Shown one piece after another: positions 1 to 9,580 of a stretch of 64,000 bases of DNA. This DNA is from Paenibacillus dendrobii. GTDB lineage: Bacteria; Bacillota; Bacilli; Paenibacillales; Paenibacillaceae. Numbering within the stretch: the stretch's first letter is position 1; the number at the start of each line of letters is the position of its first letter. The position numbers were made by a program, and so were the translations under genes. Under the pieces are notes generated by a model. That model saw only the letters and a program-made list of their open reading frames with translations. It was not told the DNA's origin and ran no database searches. The stretch lies in assembly GCF_009807035.1 (NCBI RefSeq), contig NZ_WUBI01000001.1, forward strand, positions 2,790,001 through 2,854,000, read 5' to 3'.

Positions 1-949
1 CGGACTGCGAGAATGCGTACGCCTCATTATCAGCAGCATAATCGTCTTGGCCATCCACTTCTGCTTTGTATACCTCAGCTCCCGTCAAAGCCCGAAACGT
101 TAACGTCGCCGATGTTCCCGGCTTGATCTCGGCAGATGCTGTCTTCAGCAGCTTGCCGTCCCCGTATACGTTAACCTCCGCAGACTTTGGGGCTTCGCTG
201 TTATTTTTCACGACTGCCACGGCCGTCGTTCCTCCCGCCTCTTCCTTCACGCCGAATTGCTGCAAGGTAAGGTTAAAGCCGACCGGGGACTCCAGGGTCA
301 CGACTCTCACAGGGACTTGAAACGGAATGGAAGAAGGATTGCCTCTCCACTGTCCATCGGTAAAAACGACAACCTCCGCATCCGTTTCATCCCGGGTCAA
401 AGCCGAGGCCAGCGACAGCGTTTCATCATAAGAAGCCTTGCCAAAATAGGGCTGCAGGGAATCAACGGCGTCAACAGCGCGGCTGTGGTCCTTTTCCCTG
501 GAAATAACGACGCTCGGTTCTGCACTCATGCTCAGCAGGGTGATTTCACTGTTTTTTGCATCCCGTTTTATATAGTCTTTCATCTCCCGCTTCAGCTGCT
601 CCAAACGCTTCTCAGAGGACTGCCCGGTCCCCGCGGTAGTTACCGCACTCATGCTTCCGGACGTATCCGCGACAAGCACGACATGCTCCTTCCCGCCGCC
701 CGAAGTCCATATGAAGGGCTTCATTAGAGCAAAGATAAGCAGAGCGGCGGCAAGCAGCTGAAGCCAAAGAAGGAGCCTGTTTTGCAGCTTCTGCCACGGA
801 CGGTTCGCCTCCAGATTCTTCAATACTCGCTGCCATAGCAGATGGCTCGGCACTCTGGTGTCGAGAAATTTGCGTTTAAGCAAATACATCGCCAAAATCG
901 CTGGTATGCTAAGTCCGAACCAAAGCCCGAGCCATGAACCGATTCCCAC
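1..949 (-). CDS. BatA-like membrane protein with VWA domain (3' end off the window)
   Basis: The protein starts at a GTG preceded by AAAGGAGG and continues past base 1, so the C-terminus is missing. About 316 residues are visible. Two hydrophobic segments (about residues 6-23 and 58-78) flank a basic cytoplasmic stretch, which is the BatA N-terminal layout. A von Willebrand A domain follows with an intact metal-binding DTSGSM motif at residues 95-100 and a TDGQW strand further on. After it comes a beta-rich extracellular-type region. BatA-type proteins with MoxR and DUF58 proteins form membrane-associated chaperone-like or metal-insertion systems whose substrates are mostly unknown. The gene lies 36 bp downstream of the DUF58 gene in the same operon. 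The family call is firm; the function is not known. Confidence 0.82.
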   Translation of the reverse strand, partial: MGIGSWLGLWFGLSIPAILAMYLLKRKFLDTRVPSHLLWQRVLKNLEANRPWQKLQNRLLLWLQLLAAALLIFALMKPFIWTSGGGKEHVVLVADTSGSMSAVTTAGTGQSSEKRLEQLKREMKDYIKRDAKNSEITLLSMSAEPSVVISREKDHSRAVDAVDSLQPYFGKASYDETLSLASALTRDETDAEVVVFTDGQWRGNPSSIPFQVPVRVVTLESPVGFNLTLQQFGVKEEAGGTTAVAVVKNNSEAPKSAEVNVYGDGKLLKTASAEIKPGTSATLTFRALTGAEVYKAEVDGQDDYAADNEAYAFSQS

Positions 950-985
950 TCGAAAGCCTCCTTTCCCTTAGGTAATTCGCTTCCG

Positions 986-1921
986 TCATACGCGTACGAG
1001 CCCCGATCCCGCCAAAACGCCGAATACGGCTTCCTGCAGCGTCATGTCACTCGAGATCGCAACATACGATATCCCGCGCTCTGATGTTATTTTCCGAAGC
1101 TTGTTCTGATAATGCTCCAATTCCTCGCGGTAACGCTGTAGAACGCGTCCCGTAATAGCAACCTCCTTGCCTGTGTTACTTTCGCTATCTACAAGGCGCA
1201 GATCTCCGCTGAGCTCCGGATGAATTTCCTCCGGCGACAATACCTGTACCAGGACAACCTCCTGCCCGGCTCCCGCCAAACGAGAGAGCATGCTTCCGAT
1301 CGACGATTCGTCTTCATCCATCCAGAAATCGGAGAAAATCCAGGTCATTCCGGATAGTCGCGGCACGGCACCCGGATCTCCAAGGGCAGATGACAAGCTC
1401 CCTTCAGCTCCGGGCGGCATCTCCTGCAGAAATTGAAACAATCTCATTGCGGAAGCCCGTCCGCGGAGTATCGGCAATCGGCCTTCCAGCCGATCGCTGT
1501 AGCAGTACGCTCCCACTCGCTCATACGAACAAAGCGCGATATAGCCTATGCTCGCCGCAAGCCTCTTGGCAAACAGCAGCTTATTCTCACCATGGTTACG
1601 GTCCGGCTTGCCATCAAGCAGCGGCGCTCCCCCAAAGTCCATCGAGGCCGAGCAGTCCACATACAAGCTGACCATCAGTTCCTGTTCATCCATAAATTGG
1701 CGCACGAAAGGCTTTCCCGTACGGGAATAGACGCCCCAGTCGAAGCGGCGAACATCATCGCCGGGTGCATAGGAACGGTAGTCGGCAAACTCGAGCGAGG
1801 AGCCTAGCCTGCTTGAGCGGCGCTTTCCTTGCAGCGTGCCCGCGACCCTTTTGCCCGAGCCAAGCGACAGCCTATCCAGCAGTGCCATCCATTCAGGAGG
1901 CAGCAGATGGGCAGGGCTCAT
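986..1921 (-). CDS. DUF58 / VWA-like protein
   Basis: This 311-residue soluble protein carries the DUF58 signature YAPGDDVRRFDW at residues 51-62, followed by a VWA-type metal site DCSASM at 89-94. DUF58 proteins are almost always encoded beside a MoxR ATPase and are thought to be its adaptor or substrate. Here the start codon overlaps the stop of the MoxR gene by 4 bp (ATGA), so the two are very likely translationally coupled. The B. subtilis YeaD protein is of the same type. The biochemical role is unproven. Confidence 0.88.
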   Translation of the reverse strand: MSPAHLLPPEWMALLDRLSLGSGKRVAGTLQGKRRSSRLGSSLEFADYRSYAPGDDVRRFDWGVYSRTGKPFVRQFMDEQELMVSLYVDCSASMDFGGAPLLDGKPDRNHGENKLLFAKRLAASIGYIALCSYERVGAYCYSDRLEGRLPILRGRASAMRLFQFLQEMPPGAEGSLSSALGDPGAVPRLSGMTWIFSDFWMDEDESSIGSMLSRLAGAGQEVVLVQVLSPEEIHPELSGDLRLVDSESNTGKEVAITGRVLQRYREELEHYQNKLRKITSERGISYVAISSDMTLQEAVFGVLAGSGLVRV

Positions 1922-2907
1922 AATCTTCCTCCAAGCGCATGCAGCATTTCGTTAATGACTTGATCGGTAGTCACGCCCATGGCCTGTCCTTCGAAATTCA
2001 AAAATATCCGGTGGCGCAGCGCCGGAACGGCCACGGCGTTGATATCGCTTTGCGACAGATGCATTCTTCCCTGGCAAATCGCCCGGACCTTACCCGTGGA
2101 AATTATCGATTGAATGCCGCGCGGACCAGAGCCGAAACGCACATATTTCTTCACGCCATCAGGCGCGGATGACTCTTCAGGATGGGACATCATCAGCAGT
2201 TTCGCGGCGTAGTCCAGCACCTCGTCAGCAACCAGAACTTCTCTTGCCCCGTGCTGAATCTCCAATAATTCCTCCGGACCAGCCTGCTTCACGATCGTCG
2301 GTGCATCATTGGATGTCGTTCTTCTCACGATCTCTTTGAGTTCATCCGCATTCGGATAAGGCACGAGAATTTTAAGGAGAAAACGGTCCAGCTGCGCTTC
2401 CGGAAGTGGATAGGTTCCTTCGTTTTCGAGCGGATTTTGCGTCGCCAGCACGAAGAACGGACTTGGCAAACGATGTGTTTCATTCCCAACCGTCACCGTT
2501 TTCTCCTGCATGGCTTCCAGCAGCGCGCTTTGCGTCTTCGGCGTGGCGCGGTTGATCTCATCCGCGAGTACGATGCTGCTGAATAGAGGCCCGCTTTGGA
2601 ACGTCATTCCGGTCTCGCCTTGTCTTCCGAACGACAGGATTTGTGTTCCTGTAATATCGCTCGGCATGAGGTCCGGCGTAAACTGAATGCGTGAGAAGGA
2701 CAGGTCGAGCGTGTCGGCAATCGTGCGGACCAGCATCGTCTTCCCGAGTCCCGGAATGCCTTCCAGCAGCGCATGTCCCCCGGCAAAAATGCACCAGAGC
2801 ATCTGCTCCACAACTTCCTGCTGCCCAACAATGATCTCACCGATCTGACTGCGCACATGCGATATCGTTTCTTTCCAGGCTTCAGGCTGGATTTGGATTT
2901 CCTGCAT
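1918..2907 (-). CDS. MoxR-family AAA+ ATPase
   Basis: The 329-residue protein is a full-length MoxR ATPase (AAA_3 type). Walker A is GIPGLGKT at about residues 50-57 and Walker B is LADEINR at about 114-120. A conserved ATQNPLENEGTYPLPEAQLDRF sensor region follows, cited here only by its first residues ATQNP. MoxR ATPases are chaperone-like motors that work with VWA-domain proteins; the next two genes encode exactly such partners. The start is an ATG with a GGAGGAGC ribosome binding site. The gene lies 318 bp downstream of the coiled-coil membrane protein gene, and the gap holds a tandem repeat. Confidence 0.92.
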   Translation of the reverse strand: MQEIQIQPEAWKETISHVRSQIGEIIVGQQEVVEQMLWCIFAGGHALLEGIPGLGKTMLVRTIADTLDLSFSRIQFTPDLMPSDITGTQILSFGRQGETGMTFQSGPLFSSIVLADEINRATPKTQSALLEAMQEKTVTVGNETHRLPSPFFVLATQNPLENEGTYPLPEAQLDRFLLKILVPYPNADELKEIVRRTTSNDAPTIVKQAGPEELLEIQHGAREVLVADEVLDYAAKLLMMSHPEESSAPDGVKKYVRFGSGPRGIQSIISTGKVRAICQGRMHLSQSDINAVAVPALRHRIFLNFEGQAMGVTTDQVINEMLHALGGRL

Positions 2908-2963
2908 CGTTCATGCTCCTCCTGGTTCCCTTAAATAATGATGTTTTATAAACTTCTCTTAAA

Positions 2964-3222
2964 ACGCGGTCTGGCTTCTGTGAAGGTACACCGATAAAAC
3001 ATTTTATTTAGATATCAGATGGACCTACTTCCAGAAATCCGCTTCCTGATATCGCAATAAAAATTTCCGCTATACGCGGTCTGGCTTCTGTGGAGGTACA
3101 CCGATAAAAATTTTATTTAGATATCAGATGGACCTACTTCCAGAAATCCGCTTCCTGATATCGCAATAAAAATTTCCGCTATACGCGGTCTGGCTTCTGT
3201 GGAGGTACACCGATAAAAATTT
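2964..3222. repeat. Tandem repeat, about 110 bp unit, 2.4 copies
   Basis: Unit 1 runs 2964-3073, unit 2 runs 3074-3182, and a third partial copy covers 3183 to about 3222, ending at the stop codon of the upstream gene. Units differ by only a few bases. Each complete unit contains the inverted pair GATATCAG ... CTGATATC about 27 bp apart, so the transcript can form two consecutive hairpins. The partial third copy stops before this palindrome. The array sits between two co-directional genes of an operon. No open frame is conserved through it. Confidence 0.9.
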
Positions 3223-3225
3223 TTA

Positions 3226-4890
3226 TTATGGATTCGGATTAATCCCGGTAAAATAGCTCTCCACCAAACTTTGCATTTGCTGAGGTAGCTCCTGACGTCC
3301 AAGCGATTTCTTCGCCTCGGCCTCGTACTCCTTGTACACTTCCTCATACGGGCGGCTGGCACCGTCCACGGCCGGAGAAACTCCGCCTTTTTGGATCGTA
3401 CCGCCCTGCCCCTTTAACGGTCCTTTATCGTTTTGCTTATTGCCGCTGCCCTTAAATTGACGCGGAGTCATCACCAGATCACGCCCGCCTGCACCTAAAC
3501 CGGCTCCTGCTCCTTGACCAGCTCCCCGTCCATTGCCGCCTGACCCGCTTCCGCTGCCATTACCGGAGCCGTTGCCATTGCCGGAGCCGCTGCCGGAACC
3601 GCTGCCCTGCGTACCACTGCTTCCCGGTGAAGTGGAGCCACTATCCTCCGGCTCTCCTTCACCCGCCTCCTCAGCCAAAGCAAGCTCCTCTGCGCTCCCT
3701 CCGCTGCTCCAGGTGTCCGGCACTTGCATGCCGGCAGCGGTCATTTGCGAAGCCAGCCCAAGTCCCTGTGAAGCGAGTTTGGAGCTCATGCTCGAAGCAG
3801 CCGCGGACTGGCTGGATGCGGCTGCCCGGGCTGCAAGCGCTTTGGCAAGCGCTGCTTCCAGGTCATTCAGCGCTTCATCCGCTTCTTTGTCCTCTGTCCC
3901 TTTAGCCAGCGCCTTTTCCGTCTTCTTCAGCGCCTCCTTTAGCGCCTGGGTCTCCGGATTTTTAGCTGCTTCATCGGCCAGCTTGTTCAAAGCCTCCCTC
4001 AACTGCTCCTTTTGTTCTTGTGAAAGCTGCTTCACCTGTTGTTTGAAGTTCTCCATTGCTTTTTTCAGATCTTCCGATTTTCCCTGGGCAAGACTCTTCC
4101 CAAGCGATGACATATTCGGAGCGTTCTGCATTTTCTGTCCCAACTCGGACAACTTCTGAACGGCAGCTTCTTGCTTCGCAGCCGTTTTTTCCATGGCTTT
4201 CATCGTTTTCTCCAGCTCAGCTAACGCTTTCTCCGGATCCTTCTGGCCTTCCAGCTTTTTTTGCAGCGCTTGAAGCGAGTCCTCCAGCGGTTTCTGCACC
4301 GCCTGATCCAGCTTTTGAGTCTGCAACTGCTGTACGAGCTGTTCTGTTTTTTGCTTCTGATCCTGCACCCATTCTTTCTGGCGGGCAGCCTCGGCGAGCT
4401 TTGTATCCATCGGGCTTGGCAGGATCGTAAGCCCCGCTCCTACAACGAATAGAACGCTGCAGACAATAGCTATCTTTTTATAGCTCGGATGAGGAAGCCG
4501 GCTCTTCATCTGAGCTATAAAACTGCTCCCATATGCTGCCGCCTGCTTCCGTTGCCACTGGGCTGCGGAGGAATCTTGTTCGGCAAAGGAGAGCGCCGTC
4601 ACCATCATATCGCTCCGCTCGTCCCCGCCTGTCGCCGCATCCATGACCTTGGCAGCTTCACGATCCTTCACGCGATGCATCAGGCCCCAAGCAGCGCCGA
4701 TCGCGACACCGGCCGCTACAGCTGCCATCGCCAGAAACCGGTAATACGGAATCGGCCACAACCGTGCCGCAAACAGCAGCAAAATGGAAAGGCCCAGTCC
4801 ACCGGCACATCCGTACAAGGCATAACGGACCAGACGAAACTGCTGCAGCCGGGCTTTCGCTTTGCTGATCGATTTTCGTATGGCGTCCAT
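3226..4890 (-). CDS. Membrane protein with coiled coil and Gly/Ser-rich linker (DUF4175-like)
   Basis: The protein has 554 residues. Three hydrophobic segments lie in the N-terminal 165 residues (about 23-45, 50-70 and 142-160). A long Lys/Gln/Glu-rich region with alpha-helical coiled-coil character spans about 170-345. A Gly-Ser-Asn repeat linker (about 415-465) leads to a basic C-terminal tail. This layout resembles DUF4175-type proteins found beside MoxR/BatA genes, but I cannot confirm homology. It lies 33 bp after the ABC permease gene, suggesting the same transcript. The strand opposite also has a long open frame, which is a composition artefact. Function unknown. Confidence 0.7.
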   Translation of the reverse strand: MDAIRKSISKAKARLQQFRLVRYALYGCAGGLGLSILLLFAARLWPIPYYRFLAMAAVAAGVAIGAAWGLMHRVKDREAAKVMDAATGGDERSDMMVTALSFAEQDSSAAQWQRKQAAAYGSSFIAQMKSRLPHPSYKKIAIVCSVLFVVGAGLTILPSPMDTKLAEAARQKEWVQDQKQKTEQLVQQLQTQKLDQAVQKPLEDSLQALQKKLEGQKDPEKALAELEKTMKAMEKTAAKQEAAVQKLSELGQKMQNAPNMSSLGKSLAQGKSEDLKKAMENFKQQVKQLSQEQKEQLREALNKLADEAAKNPETQALKEALKKTEKALAKGTEDKEADEALNDLEAALAKALAARAAASSQSAAASSMSSKLASQGLGLASQMTAAGMQVPDTWSSGGSAEELALAEEAGEGEPEDSGSTSPGSSGTQGSGSGSGSGNGNGSGNGSGSGSGGNGRGAGQGAGAGLGAGGRDLVMTPRQFKGSGNKQNDKGPLKGQGGTIQKGGVSPAVDGASRPYEEVYKEYEAEAKKSLGRQELPQQMQSLVESYFTGINPNP

Positions 4891-4923
4891 TAGCTGTCCT
4901 CCTTTGTTTGGTTACATGCTTCC

Positions 4924-5865
4924 TTATGAATGATCGCTGACACTGGTTTCTACGGATGAATTCTTGCTCTTCGAATGGTTGTTTTTGCGTCTTGCTACCG
5001 GACGAATGCGGCGAATGCTAATCCACAAAGCACCGATAATCACCACGCTGTATACCAGCACAAACTCCTGCCACAGCTGAATCGGAGCATCCGAATTCAG
5101 GTTGCCGTTCCGAAGCAAAAACGCCGATTTGGAGAAGCTTGGCTCGAACAGGCTGATCAAGGCTCCCGCAGGATTCAATCCAAGAATATAGCCTACGAAA
5201 GAATACGTCGTACCCGTCGTGCTCGGCATGGAGTAATAATTCCGTTGAACGATGCTCATGACGAATAAATACAGCAGGCCCGTCAGAAGAAAGATGCACA
5301 AACCGACACCATAGGTCACAATAACGGACACCATGGTCCGTTTAAAGATAGTCGAGAATAGGACCCCTAGCGATCCCAACAGCAGCATCACGAACAGGTA
5401 AAACAAAAAAATAAAGATCAACTGTTTGAGAGAAATGCCCCCGTATAAGAACACGATGCTGTAGATCGGAAGCGTCGCCACGATAATGAGCGTCATAAAA
5501 CTTAAGGATGAAAACAGCTTACTTAAAATAATCGTTGATGAGCTTTGCTGGGTTGTCAGCAGCATGCTAAGCGTCTGCTTTTCCCGTTCGCCGCTAATCA
5601 CGCCTGCCGTCAAAGCCGGTGCCATAAATGCAATTAACACCAGTTGGGCGAAGCTGAGCACGTAGAACATCATGCGCCCTGCTCCTGAATTAAAGGATTG
5701 GTTCCCCTGGTTGTCCAGATAAAGCGTGATGTATATGAATCCCAGTGCAATCAGACCCAGGACCAGAATATAGGCCAGCAGGGAAATCGCCGAGCGCGGC
5801 GTGCGCATTCGCAACCGGAATTCTTTGTCCAACACCGGATTGATCCATTTGCGGCTCAAGTTCAT
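4924..5865 (-). CDS. ABC-2 type transporter permease
   Basis: A 313-residue integral membrane protein with about six hydrophobic segments and the ABC-2 permease motif region SGEREKQTLSMLLTTQ between the second and third of them. The N-terminus NPVLDKEFRLRMRTPR is a typical cytoplasmic start of this family. Its start overlaps the stop of the ATPase gene by 4 bp, so the two encode one exporter. ABC-2 exporters of this kind are often encoded with MoxR/VWA systems, but the substrate cannot be inferred. Confidence 0.88.
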   Translation of the reverse strand: MNLSRKWINPVLDKEFRLRMRTPRSAISLLAYILVLGLIALGFIYITLYLDNQGNQSFNSGAGRMMFYVLSFAQLVLIAFMAPALTAGVISGEREKQTLSMLLTTQQSSSTIILSKLFSSLSFMTLIIVATLPIYSIVFLYGGISLKQLIFIFLFYLFVMLLLGSLGVLFSTIFKRTMVSVIVTYGVGLCIFLLTGLLYLFVMSIVQRNYYSMPSTTGTTYSFVGYILGLNPAGALISLFEPSFSKSAFLLRNGNLNSDAPIQLWQEFVLVYSVVIIGALWISIRRIRPVARRKNNHSKSKNSSVETSVSDHS

Positions 5866-6791
5866 ACGGCAGGCCCTCCTTTGGTGATTTCGAGGAATAC
5901 ATCCTCCAGATTGGTTTGTGCTTCATGAAAGGAAATCACGGCATATCCCCACGCCATAATGTTTTGCAGCAGCTGCACCTGCTCGGGGTCTCCCCCGCTA
6001 AAATGCACGTGGATGCCTGTGTTATCGCATAACACGGCGGACACCATGGCTTCATCCCGCAAGCGTGCGGCAAGCTCCTCATCCCGCTCCATCAGGCGGA
6101 TATGCAGCACTTTTTTAACGCGAAGCCGGGCTTGAATGTCGGATACCCTTCCCTGAGCCACCATCTCTCCATGCTCGATTACGCCGATTTCATCGACCAT
6201 CTCTGCGAGCTCAGGCAAAATATGAGAGGAAATTATGATCGTCTTGCCCATTTGCTTCAGTTCTTTCAAGATTTCGCGCATTTCAATTCTTGCCCTTGGG
6301 TCAAGCCCGGAAGCCGGTTCATCGAGAATCAGCACTTTCGGGTCATGAATGAGACACCGCGCCAAGCAAAGACGCTGCTTCATCCCTCTGGAGAGGCCAT
6401 CCACATACACATCGCTTTTATCGCTCAAATTCACAAGCTCCAGCAGCTGCGGAATCAGCTGATCGCGTTCGCTGCGCGGGATATTATAACTGGCTCCGTA
6501 GAAATGCAAATATTCCGTCGTTTTCAGCTGATCATACACGCCGAAGAAATCCGGCATATACCCGATTCTTTTCCGCACTTCTTTCGGATGCTGCGTCACG
6601 TCGAAGCCGTCTACTTTGGCAATGCCCGAGGTTGGCAGCATCAAGGTTGCCAATATCGACATCGTCGTCGATTTGCCGGCACCGTTCGGTCCGACAAACC
6701 CGAAGACAGTCCCTTCGGGAATGTACAGACTAATATCTTTCAACGCGTCAAAATTGCCGTACCGCTTGCTTAGATGCTGAATATCGATCAT
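5862..6791 (-). CDS. ABC transporter ATP-binding protein
   Basis: The 309-residue protein has all nucleotide-binding motifs: Walker A GPNGAGKST near residue 35, signature LSRGMKQRL, Walker B VLILDEPASGLDP and the switch histidine in SSHILPE. The C-terminal 90 residues form the extra domain common in drug or sodium exporter ATPases of the CcmA/NatA type. It overlaps both neighbours by 4 bp (ATGA), placing it tightly between the 804-residue membrane protein and the permease. It should energise the neighbouring ABC-2 permease. Confidence 0.92.
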   Translation of the reverse strand: MIDIQHLSKRYGNFDALKDISLYIPEGTVFGFVGPNGAGKSTTMSILATLMLPTSGIAKVDGFDVTQHPKEVRKRIGYMPDFFGVYDQLKTTEYLHFYGASYNIPRSERDQLIPQLLELVNLSDKSDVYVDGLSRGMKQRLCLARCLIHDPKVLILDEPASGLDPRARIEMREILKELKQMGKTIIISSHILPELAEMVDEIGVIEHGEMVAQGRVSDIQARLRVKKVLHIRLMERDEELAARLRDEAMVSAVLCDNTGIHVHFSGGDPEQVQLLQNIMAWGYAVISFHEAQTNLEDVFLEITKGGPAV

Positions 6792-9202
6792 GGCTTCGCT
6801 GCCCCCTCTACTGCGATCTCAGGCAGCATCAACTCCGTAGCTTCCTTGGCTACCAGCTTGAAGCGGATACGGCCTTGTGAAGCATACTGACCATTCGGAT
6901 TGGCTGCGCTCCATTGCTTGGACGCATCCCATTTCAGAAGCTCCCAGTCCTGCTTTTTATAATCGAAAATATAATATTCCGTTTGTTTGCCCGGATTTTT
7001 GCTTTGAAGTTTCAGCGTCCCGCTGGTCATTCTCTTCAGATCAGGCACGTCATAATCAAAAGTAATATACCCCGGCTCTAAATGGCTGGGCCCGTTCGGA
7101 TTATCGTACCAACCCGAAGATGCAATTTGATTAACGATTGGATTGACAAATCCGAAAGGAATGTTCACTTTTCCATTTTGTGCCCAGCTGATATCCACCG
7201 GCTGAATCCACAGGTTCAATTGATCACTCTCGATCTCTTTGCCGTCATTGCGATAGTTAAAAAGCTTATCCTTGCTGAAAGCTACAATAAAGGCATCCTG
7301 TGAAGACCAGGAAGAAGCTTGAATATAATTGTCCAGCATGCCCCTCTCCCGGTTATAGGGGTCTTTCCCGCCTGTTGAATATCCTTGGAACATGGCATAA
7401 CTCAGACCACCGGTACGTACCGCTTGCGCATTGTTAACCGAGGCAAGAGAAATGGACTTTCCTTTCTCCAGATCTCCCAGCGGATACAGCTTGCCGCCTA
7501 CGACGAGTCCTGCATGGGCTACGTTCTTCGAAGTATTGTTCACGACTTTCCCGTCAATCGCACCCTTATTATTAATGAAAAGGCTGACCCCAAACTCGCC
7601 TAACCCCTCATTTTTGGCGCGCTGCTCCACCCATAGCTTGGCTAAAGACCACTGCGGCATGTCCAACAGCTCGACGCCCGTATCTTTGGAGCTGACCTCG
7701 ATCAGGTTTCGGCTGTCTTGTGAATCTGAAAATGAACTGCCGTCCCGCTGAATGGTCACATATGAATTGACAGGAAGCTCCAGATGGTAGTTTCCGCTGC
7801 CGGGCGAGAAAAACGCTGTTGCGCTTTTGACTTTCCCTTGTCCGCTGCCATCGAGCTCAACGACGTTCAACGTATGGGCCAGCTCCTTCGTTTTATCCGA
7901 AGCCCCGATCATGTATACCGTTCCGCTCGCGATGACCGCGATCAAAGGAATTATCCACCAAGCCCATTCCCGCTTGTCTACTTTCTTTAAGAGCAAATAT
8001 AGCAGCGGCGCGACGACGATGGCATAGATGACGATCAGCCACGCAAGCACTTGGAACGAAGGCATTTTCAGGGACGGGAAGAAGTTAAGAATATAATTCA
8101 AATTCATCAGCGGATTAATATTTCCCCGCATGACATTCATATTGTTCGTCTGTAAATTGCTGCCAAGCAACGCGGACCACACCGACGGATTTCCGGCCCA
8201 AGAAGCAACTGGCTCCATGGCAACGTCATACGCGACGTAGAGCACCTTACCGCTCTCGACCTGCCGGCTCGCAAACAGCGGCTTGCCGCCGGTCGTATAG
8301 AGCAGCTTTGCATCTTTTACAGGTACGGCATCGGATAAGGTAACCTCACCGCCCAAATTCAGCTTTGCAGCGCCTTTAGCACTCCCTTGCTTATAGGCTC
8401 CCAGCTTTTCCAGCTCAGGCAGCGAGGTTACGCTGAAGGTCCCTTTGTACTCGACGGGCGATATCTCGGCGAATGGTGCCGCTGTCTTCGGGTATGCTGC
8501 GCCCCCTCCAAGAATCAGCTCTCCCCCGGTTTTGACCCACTGCTCGATAGCCTTGACCTGATCGGACGATAGCGTGTCGGTAGCAAAGCGATTGAACACT
8601 AATATATCCAGCCCATCCAGCAGCATCGGATCCGTAGGAATATCGTTCTGCTTCATATGAAGGACATTCATATTCGAACCTCCGCTTTGCAGGATGGCAA
8701 GAAAGTTCATCGCATCCGGATCATCCGACAAGATACCGACATTCGTGGATATGTAGGTAGAAGCATTGATATAACTTGTGCCGGATGAAAGATTGACCAA
8801 TTTTCCTTTTTCAACCGAGCCTTCGTAAAACAGGACCGCATTATTGTTTTTGTTATACTGCTGCCCCGGTACCGCCATGATAATTTCTTTTGCCGTACCT
8901 TTTGGCAGCTCTACATGCTGAACATATGAGGCCGGACTGTTACCAAATTGGCTCTGAAGCACTTGAAATACAATATCGCCTGATAGATCCTGATTACTGG
9001 TCAAGGTAAATTTCAGCGGATTCCACGTGCCATTCTTCATTTTCCCCCCATACCCGACTTCGCTTTTCATCTCAATGGAGGGTTTGGCGTCGGCATGGGC
9101 AATCGACACGCCTCCAATCCCAATCGGAAGCAGCAGTAACATCGCCATGGCCCATAACATTAGGCTCGTCCGCTTCATATCACGTTTGTTCAAAGACAAC
9201 AT
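6788..9202 (-). CDS. Large exported membrane protein, first gene of the MoxR/ABC operon
   Basis: I place the start at 9202 rather than the longer frame at 9235, because AGAGGGG lies just upstream of this ATG and no ribosome binding site precedes the other. The 804-residue product has a signal peptide (hydrophobic run ending near AHADA) and an extracellular beta-rich region. A segment with DILVFNRF, ELILGGGAAYP and KVLYVAYDVA resembles the GATase-like fold seen in such proteins. Two transmembrane helices lie near the middle (around residues 375-435), and a second external region follows. It overlaps the ABC ATPase gene by 4 bp. The role is unknown; its position suggests it is the external component of the exporter. 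Confidence 0.75.
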   Translation of the reverse strand: MLSLNKRDMKRTSLMLWAMAMLLLLPIGIGGVSIAHADAKPSIEMKSEVGYGGKMKNGTWNPLKFTLTSNQDLSGDIVFQVLQSQFGNSPASYVQHVELPKGTAKEIIMAVPGQQYNKNNNAVLFYEGSVEKGKLVNLSSGTSYINASTYISTNVGILSDDPDAMNFLAILQSGGSNMNVLHMKQNDIPTDPMLLDGLDILVFNRFATDTLSSDQVKAIEQWVKTGGELILGGGAAYPKTAAPFAEISPVEYKGTFSVTSLPELEKLGAYKQGSAKGAAKLNLGGEVTLSDAVPVKDAKLLYTTGGKPLFASRQVESGKVLYVAYDVAMEPVASWAGNPSVWSALLGSNLQTNNMNVMRGNINPLMNLNYILNFFPSLKMPSFQVLAWLIVIYAIVVAPLLYLLLKKVDKREWAWWIIPLIAVIASGTVYMIGASDKTKELAHTLNVVELDGSGQGKVKSATAFFSPGSGNYHLELPVNSYVTIQRDGSSFSDSQDSRNLIEVSSKDTGVELLDMPQWSLAKLWVEQRAKNEGLGEFGVSLFINNKGAIDGKVVNNTSKNVAHAGLVVGGKLYPLGDLEKGKSISLASVNNAQAVRTGGLSYAMFQGYSTGGKDPYNRERGMLDNYIQASSWSSQDAFIVAFSKDKLFNYRNDGKEIESDQLNLWIQPVDISWAQNGKVNIPFGFVNPIVNQIASSGWYDNPNGPSHLEPGYITFDYDVPDLKRMTSGTLKLQSKNPGKQTEYYIFDYKKQDWELLKWDASKQWSAANPNGQYASQGRIRFKLVAKEATELMLPEIAVEGAAKP

Positions 9203-9477
9203 TTCTACCCCTCTCTGATCGTTGCTTGATTTCATCTTACGATAATAAAGACGCTTCGTTTCTTAAGTTCACTTCAATATTCTTAAAATTTCCTAAAGAA
9301 AATTTTGTATAAACCTCTTTACAAATGGTAGAAATTAGGTTTGTCAGGTCGATTTGGGCGATTAAAATAAAAAGAAAGCTTTATCATTTCCCTCCTTTTA
9401 TTGACATCAGGAGCATCTGCTGCTTACTTCCCATGAGAATGAACCTTGTTAGCAGCGGTTTATATTGCTGGTACAAG
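9203..9477. other. Intergenic region upstream of the MoxR/ABC operon
   Basis: This AT-rich stretch must carry the promoter of the minus-strand operon. I see TATACA on the minus strand near 9306-9311 but no convincing -35 partner. No conserved open frame, RNA gene or repeat was found. Confidence 0.4.
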
Positions 9478-9508
9478 AAAAGCCTGCTTCACACGGAAGC
9501 AGGCTTTT
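9478..9508 (-). terminator. Rho-independent terminator of purU
   Basis: AAAAGCCTGCTTC and its complement form a 13-bp stem with a 5-nt loop, followed on the minus strand by TTTTCTT. It lies 70 bp past the purU stop codon. Confidence 0.9.
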
Positions 9509-9580
9509 AGATCTAGTAGAAATCAGCTATAAGATTCATAACGGATTGAAATGCTGCAATTCTTAGAAAAAGAACACGTA

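Noticed and set aside
2964..3222. CRISPR array
   Set aside because: The repeat units are contiguous 110-bp copies without unique spacers, and no cas genes are in the window.
3533..4159. Plus-strand Pro-rich open frame of 208 residues
   Set aside because: It is the antisense reading of the Gly/Ser-rich and Lys/Gln-rich parts of the membrane protein gene; low-complexity artefact.
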